Below are positions 4,248-7,725 of a stretch of 7,725 nucleotides of DNA, piece after piece. The stretch is from Desulfobacterales bacterium C00003060. GTDB lineage: Bacteria > Desulfobacterota > Desulfobacteria > Desulfobacterales > C00003060. The stretch's first letter is position 1; the number at the start of each line of letters is the position of its first letter. The notes beneath the pieces are model-generated. The model had not been told where the DNA came from, searched no databases, and saw only the letters and a program-made list of their open reading frames with translations. The stretch spans positions 1 through 7,725 of the forward strand of contig MAXP01000268.1 of NCBI GenBank assembly GCA_001751085.1. Direction: 5' to 3'. The position numbers were made by a program, and so were the translations under genes.

Positions 4248-6440
4248 ATGAATCAATTGAATCAGCAAAAAACAGCAAAATGTCCATCTTGCGGCAAAAA
4301 AATCCTAAATGAAGCCATAGAATGTGAGCATTGTGGTAAAAGGTTTACGGAGAAAACCAGCGGTCAGCAAACCGCGGATATTGAGACAGTGCCTCAAGTG
4401 CGCCCATGGGCGCGGTTTCTGGCACGGATGTTTGACCTTGCTCTTGCCGGTGTCGTCTTTGTTCCCATTGCACCCTCAGTCCTTTATGGGCGGGAAACTC
4501 TTTTGGGTATGCTCATTGTGTTTGCCTGGGTGTTCATCGAGGCTGCACTATTGTCAACTTGGGGCACTACACCCGGCAAGTGGCTCTTTAGAATCACGTT
4601 ACGAGATTCGGCGGGACGAGTACTAACAGGCTCCAATGCTCTTAAACGCAGTTTTTCGGTTTGGTTGAGGGGGCTTGGAATTGGTTTTCCCTTTGCCTCG
4701 ATCGTTACTCTAAGCATTGCATACTTGAACTCTTCAGAAGACGGGGGCACCTCTTGGGACCGCGACGGTGATTATGTAGTGTCATATGAAGAAGTCAGTA
4801 CCCCAAGATATGTGCTGACAGGTTTCTTATTCACTGCATTTTCGGTCTTAATAGTTCTTGGTCACACTGTTGAGGAACCTCAAATCGTCACTGCAGAGCG
4901 GAAACAGGTGCAACCGGGCTTGCAGAAAGCCATCCCGGATATTCCTGAAGATGTTGATTTGTTTACGGCGGATGATTGGTTCAAGAAAGGATTGGGATGT
5001 CTTGAAGCTCAAAATTATGAGGAAGCTGTTTCTGCCTGCACCAAAGCCATAGAATTGAACCCACAGTTTCCAAAGGCTTATTTGTGCCGCGGGAAGAGTC
5101 ATGAAATCCTGGGGAACGATCAAGAGGCGATTGATGATTTTACCAGAGCCATAGATCTGGAGCCGGAAGATGCAGAGGCTTGTGCCGATCGTGGGACCGC
5201 TTATAATAGGTTAGGTGACTACCAAGAGGCGATTGATGATTTTACCAGAGCCATAGATCTGGAGCCGGAAGGTGCAGAGGCTTATGCCGATCGTGGGACC
5301 GCTTATTGTAGCTTGGGTAACTATCAAGAGGCGATGAAGGATTTTTCCAAAGCTATAGAGTTGGAACCAGAGTATCAAAAGGCTTATGTCAATCGTGGGT
5401 TGGCCTATTACGAGTTGGGTGACGATCAACATGCGGTAGACGACTTCAATAGAGCCATAGAGCTGAAGCCGCGAGGTGCAGTGGCTTATCATGGTCGTGG
5501 AGACGCTTATCGCAGGTTAGGTGACTGCAAAGAGGCGATGAAGGACTTTTCCAAAGCCATAGAACTTGATCCACGCTTAGCAGAGGCTTATGTCAATCGT
5601 GGATTGGCTCATGATGAGCTATCCAACTATCAAGAAGCGATTGAGGACTTCAATAAAGCCATTGACTTGGAGCCTGAATATGAAGTGGCTTATCAAGGTC
5701 GCGGGAAGGCCTATATTAGCTTATCCAACTATCAAAAGGCGACAAAAACGCTCAAAAATGGTGTGGGACTGAAGCCACAAGGTCAAGATACAACGGCTTA
5801 TCCGACCCGTAGGTGGGCCTATGGCCGGTTGCACAACTATCAACAGGCAATGAAGGATTACACCAAAGCCATAGAATTGAATCCACAAGCTGCAGGGTAT
5901 TATTACAATCGCGGGGAAGCTTGCCGTGAGCTAGGCAACTATCAACAGGCAATAAAGGATTACACCAAAGCAGTAGAGTTAGGGTCGGAAAATGCATACA
6001 CCTATCACAATCGTGGCAACGCTTATTATAGGTTGGGCAATGACAAAGATGCGATTGAGGATTTCAATAAGGCCATTGACTTGGAGCCGGAAGATGCAGT
6101 GACTTATGGCGATCGTGGCAACGCTTATTACAGATCAGGTGAGTTCCAGGAAGCGATCAACGATTTCAATAAAATGATAGAGTTGGAGCCACAATATGCA
6201 GTGGCCTATCACGGTCGTGGGGACGCCTATGTTATGTTAGGAGACTACCAAGAAGCGATTAACGATTTCAATGAAGCGATAAACCTGGATTCACTGAATG
6301 CAGCGGCCTATTATGGTCGTGGGTGGGCTTATGAAAAGTTGGGTGACCATCAGAAAGGAATCAGAGATTGTAAGGTGTCTGCCCGATTCGGCGACAAACG
6401 GGCACAAAGATTCCTGAGGGAAAATGAGCTCGACTGGTAG
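4248..6440 (+). CDS. Zinc ribbon-RDD membrane domain-TPR repeat protein
   Basis: This 730-residue membrane protein has three parts. Residues 10-33 form a four-cysteine zinc ribbon (C12, C15, C26, C29). Residues 51-206 form an RDD domain: RPWARFLARMFD, membrane segments near 63-80, 84-104, 145-160 and 187-206, and the GTTPGKWL motif (106-113). Residues 241-718 hold 14 tandem 34-residue TPR units of the type AY..RG.AY..LG.Y.EAI.DF.KAI.L.P. The eighth unit (479-512) is degenerate, and two extra residues (513-514) follow it. Four membrane segments would put the ribbon and the TPR array on the same, probably cytoplasmic, side. TPR arrays bind protein partners; the role of RDD domains is poorly defined, so I give no biochemical function. 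AGGA lies four bases before the chosen ATG. A hydrolase gene follows 81 bp downstream and may be cotranscribed. Confidence 0.88.
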   Translation: MNQLNQQKTAKCPSCGKKILNEAIECEHCGKRFTEKTSGQQTADIETVPQVRPWARFLARMFDLALAGVVFVPIAPSVLYGRETLLGMLIVFAWVFIEAALLSTWGTTPGKWLFRITLRDSAGRVLTGSNALKRSFSVWLRGLGIGFPFASIVTLSIAYLNSSEDGGTSWDRDGDYVVSYEEVSTPRYVLTGFLFTAFSVLIVLGHTVEEPQIVTAERKQVQPGLQKAIPDIPEDVDLFTADDWFKKGLGCLEAQNYEEAVSACTKAIELNPQFPKAYLCRGKSHEILGNDQEAIDDFTRAIDLEPEDAEACADRGTAYNRLGDYQEAIDDFTRAIDLEPEGAEAYADRGTAYCSLGNYQEAMKDFSKAIELEPEYQKAYVNRGLAYYELGDDQHAVDDFNRAIELKPRGAVAYHGRGDAYRRLGDCKEAMKDFSKAIELDPRLAEAYVNRGLAHDELSNYQEAIEDFNKAIDLEPEYEVAYQGRGKAYISLSNYQKATKTLKNGVGLKPQGQDTTAYPTRRWAYGRLHNYQQAMKDYTKAIELNPQAAGYYYNRGEACRELGNYQQAIKDYTKAVELGSENAYTYHNRGNAYYRLGNDKDAIEDFNKAIDLEPEDAVTYGDRGNAYYRSGEFQEAINDFNKMIELEPQYAVAYHGRGDAYVMLGDYQEAINDFNEAINLDSLNAAAYYGRGWAYEKLGDHQKGIRDCKVSARFGDKRAQRFLRENELDW
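5121..5306 (+). repeat. Recent 102-bp tandem duplication in the TPR array
   Basis: The 84 bases from 5121 recur from 5223, offset 102 bp (one 34-residue TPR unit), with only two differences. These change D308 to G342 and C312 to Y346 in the protein. Other units are related mainly at the protein level, so this pair is the youngest visible copy event. Confidence 0.7.
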
Positions 6441-6495
6441 ACACTGGCCATGCCCTTTGGCTTTTCGAGGCATGATCTGTGTGTCAATCTGTGGG

Positions 6496-6515
6496 GTTGC
6501 TTGTGCAACAGGAGG
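6496..6515 (+). promoter_or_regulatory. Ribosome site with a hairpin directly upstream
   Basis: A perfect AGGAGG (6510-6515) lies six bases before ATG 6522 and decides the start of the hydrolase gene. Immediately before it, gttgc (6496-6500) pairs with gcaac (6505-6509) around ttgt. The hairpin touches but does not cover the ribosome site, so any control role is speculative. Confidence 0.6.
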
Positions 6516-6521
6516 TCTGCC

Positions 6522-7235
6522 ATGCAAGAATACACGATTCATCCGTTAGTAGTTGGGGCCAATGAAACAGACCAGGGCATCATGACCTACCTTCGTGATT
6601 ACGGGACAAGGATATGGATTCCTATCTATGTCTTTTATGTCGAGGGTGGTGACAAGAAGATCCTGGTCGACACAGGCCTTGAACAGTTTGTGGTCCCTGA
6701 CGAAGTGGGGAAGACCTATGGTTTTGAGATCCTCGAATTTGAAGGGGCTCTTGCCACTGTAGGGCTTAAGCCCGAAGAGATCGATGTGATTATTCACACC
6801 CACCTTCATAATGATCACTGCGAAAACGATTACAAATGCTCCAATGCCAAGGTTTATGTCCAGAAGGCAGAAATGGATTTTTTCAGGAATCCCCATCCCA
6901 TTGACCACAGATATTACCCGGACGTACTGGATGGGGTTGATGTCATGGAGGTGGAAGGGGATGTGAATATTATAGATGGGATTGATGTGATTCTTAGCCC
7001 GGGGCACACAGTTGGCGGTCAATCGGTCGCCATAAACACCGTAAAAGGAAAGGCCATTATCACCGGATTTTGCTGCAACGACAAGAACTTTCCTGCCACC
7101 GGGCCTGCCATCGCGTCCGGGGTGCACATCAATGCCATGGATGCCTACGATAGTGCCCAAAAAATTAAGGAGATGGCTGACATCCTGATTCCCTTACATG
7201 ATCTTTCTGTCGGACGAATGAAGACCATCCCTTAG
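6522..7235 (+). CDS. Metallo-beta-lactamase-fold hydrolase, AHL lactonase-like
   Basis: This 237-residue protein starts MQEYTIHPLVVG. The family signature is HTHLHNDHCEN, with HxHxDH residues H94, H96, D98 and H99. Further ligand candidates are H162 in SPGHTVGG and H226 in IPLHD near the end. ILVDTG (47-52) is the early strand-turn of the fold. Length and layout match N-acyl-homoserine lactonase-like hydrolases of the AiiA/AttM type, which open lactone rings to quench quorum signals; the true substrate is unknown. The metal-bridging Asp expected after strand 'AIITG' is replaced by FCC (183-185), which may alter metal binding. A longer frame from 6450 exists, but the perfect AGGAGG before 6522 sets the start. 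The gene lies 81 bp after the RDD-TPR gene on the same strand with no strong terminator between, so cotranscription is likely. Confidence 0.85.
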   Translation: MQEYTIHPLVVGANETDQGIMTYLRDYGTRIWIPIYVFYVEGGDKKILVDTGLEQFVVPDEVGKTYGFEILEFEGALATVGLKPEEIDVIIHTHLHNDHCENDYKCSNAKVYVQKAEMDFFRNPHPIDHRYYPDVLDGVDVMEVEGDVNIIDGIDVILSPGHTVGGQSVAINTVKGKAIITGFCCNDKNFPATGPAIASGVHINAMDAYDSAQKIKEMADILIPLHDLSVGRMKTIP

Positions 7236-7308
7236 CTGGTCTGTTTGTAACCGGTACTTTTCCAAGAACCGCTTTTAGCCCACAGCTTTCGCAGATTACA
7301 TGGCAAAC

Positions 7309-7334
7309 GATCCCTGCAGTTTACTGCGGGGGTC
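7309..7334. terminator. Hairpin between convergent genes, possible bidirectional terminator
   Basis: gatccctgcag (7309-7319) and ctgcgggggtc (7324-7334) form an 11-bp stem with two G-T pairs around the loop ttta. It lies between the stop of the hydrolase gene and the stop of the opposing Mth938-like gene, where a terminator would be expected. There is no T-run on either side, so intrinsic termination is unproven. Confidence 0.45.
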
Positions 7335-7354
7335 TTCAACAAGTGCGGGCCATG

Positions 7355-7699
7355 TCAACAAGTCAGGTGGAAGCCGGCGACAACCTTCTTTCCCTGTTCA
7401 GAGAGCCGGTTGTAGGTGGTGCAAGCTGATTCAGTTTTCTCAACTATCACTTTAGCTCCCCGACTTTCAAAGGCAGTCTTTACGGTCTCGGAAACGCGCA
7501 TGCATCCATACGCCCCTGCGCCAAATATGCAGACCTCAGCATCCGCATTGAGTAGATCCTCAACATCCTCCATCTCCACAAGGTGACCCTGTGAGCGCCA
7601 CCAATCCGGCACCACTCTCTCACCGATTAGCTTAATGTCTTTCCGGTAAACCTTTTCGTCTATTTCGATGTGACCAAAACGGTATTCTTGAATCTTCAT
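7355..7699 (-). CDS. Mth938-like domain-containing protein (DUF498)
   Basis: This 114-residue protein looks complete. It opens MKIQEYRFGHIEIDEKVY and follows the Mth938/NDUFAF3 pattern: a beta start, WWRSQGHLVEMEDVEDLL (33-50), the glycine-rich turn FGAGAYGCMRV (59-69), a strand KVIVEKTESA (83-92), then helix TTYNRLSEQGKKVVAGFHLT. Small proteins of this family occur in bacteria and archaea. The mitochondrial relative NDUFAF3 assists complex I assembly, but the bacterial role is not established, so I assign none. GGGAGG lies about 17 bases upstream of the ATG, farther than usual, and no closer in-frame ATG, GTG or TTG exists. The gene faces the lactonase-like gene, with a hairpin between them. 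The window ends just upstream, so its promoter and operon partners are not seen. Confidence 0.85.
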   Translation of the reverse strand: MKIQEYRFGHIEIDEKVYRKDIKLIGERVVPDWWRSQGHLVEMEDVEDLLNADAEVCIFGAGAYGCMRVSETVKTAFESRGAKVIVEKTESACTTYNRLSEQGKKVVAGFHLTC

Positions 7700-7725
7700 G
7701 GTACGTATTTGTAATGCCTCCCGTC

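Noticed and set aside
4235..4312. 25-codon frame overlapping the start of the RDD-TPR gene in another frame
   Set aside because: Its AGGAG is only two bases from the ATG, too close for efficient initiation, and the peptide has no recognisable feature. A leader-peptide role cannot be supported.
6450..6521. N-terminal extension of the hydrolase
   Set aside because: The 24 extra residues have no family resemblance and no ribosome site, whereas ATG 6522 follows a perfect AGGAGG at six bases.
6546..7160. Long minus-strand open frame of 204 codons
   Set aside because: It is the antisense shadow of the metallo-beta-lactamase-fold gene, which has a perfect ribosome site and intact family motifs.

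Overview
The window reads as chromosomal DNA of a Gram-negative bacterium of moderate GC content. I infer Desulfobacterota (the former Deltaproteobacteria) from the mix of genes (cyclopropane fatty-acid synthase, Mth938-like protein, RDD/TPR protein, vapBC) and from intergenic repeat text I associate with that group. No rRNA or marker gene is present, so the assignment is soft.

Left part (1-1017): remnants on the minus strand. The first bases look like the end of an insertion sequence. It abuts a minus-strand gene for an HxH metal-dependent hydrolase that stops after 109 residues. Next comes a minus-strand vapBC-type toxin-antitoxin pair. The antitoxin (718-960) looks intact. The PIN toxin (512-721) is cut to 69 residues and lacks its C-terminal catalytic half. 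The pair lies between two direct copies of a short T-rich 'gacagga' repeat, one at the exact point where the toxin reading frame ends.

Middle part (about 961-2586): some 1.6 kb with no gene I can defend, but rich in repeats. It holds a 250-bp segment bounded by 24-bp near-perfect inverted repeats, a 9-bp-stem hairpin, a 24-nt tandem repeat, an 11-bp inverted repeat around possible decayed coding sequence, two adjacent strong hairpins, 'TTCGAA'-word intergenic repeat DNA, and two 25-nt direct repeats 524 bp apart. The second direct repeat ends 20 bp before the cfa reading frame. This looks like a graveyard and landing site for small mobile or REP/MITE-like elements.

Right part (2587-7725): well-preserved genes. 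cfa encodes a complete cyclopropane-fatty-acyl-phospholipid synthase with all bicarbonate-site residues. After a 479-bp gap with a candidate promoter comes a 730-residue protein joining a four-cysteine zinc ribbon, an RDD membrane domain and 14 TPR units, two of which were duplicated recently. It is followed 81 bp downstream by a metallo-beta-lactamase-fold hydrolase of the AHL-lactonase-like type, whose true start is marked by a perfect AGGAGG. A convergent Mth938-like gene closes the window, separated from the hydrolase gene by an 11-bp-stem hairpin.

I see no complete new defence or biosynthetic system. The most unusual items are the zinc ribbon-RDD-TPR fusion, the lactonase-like enzyme with a GFCC segment where the bridging aspartate is expected, and the dense unclassified repeat field.
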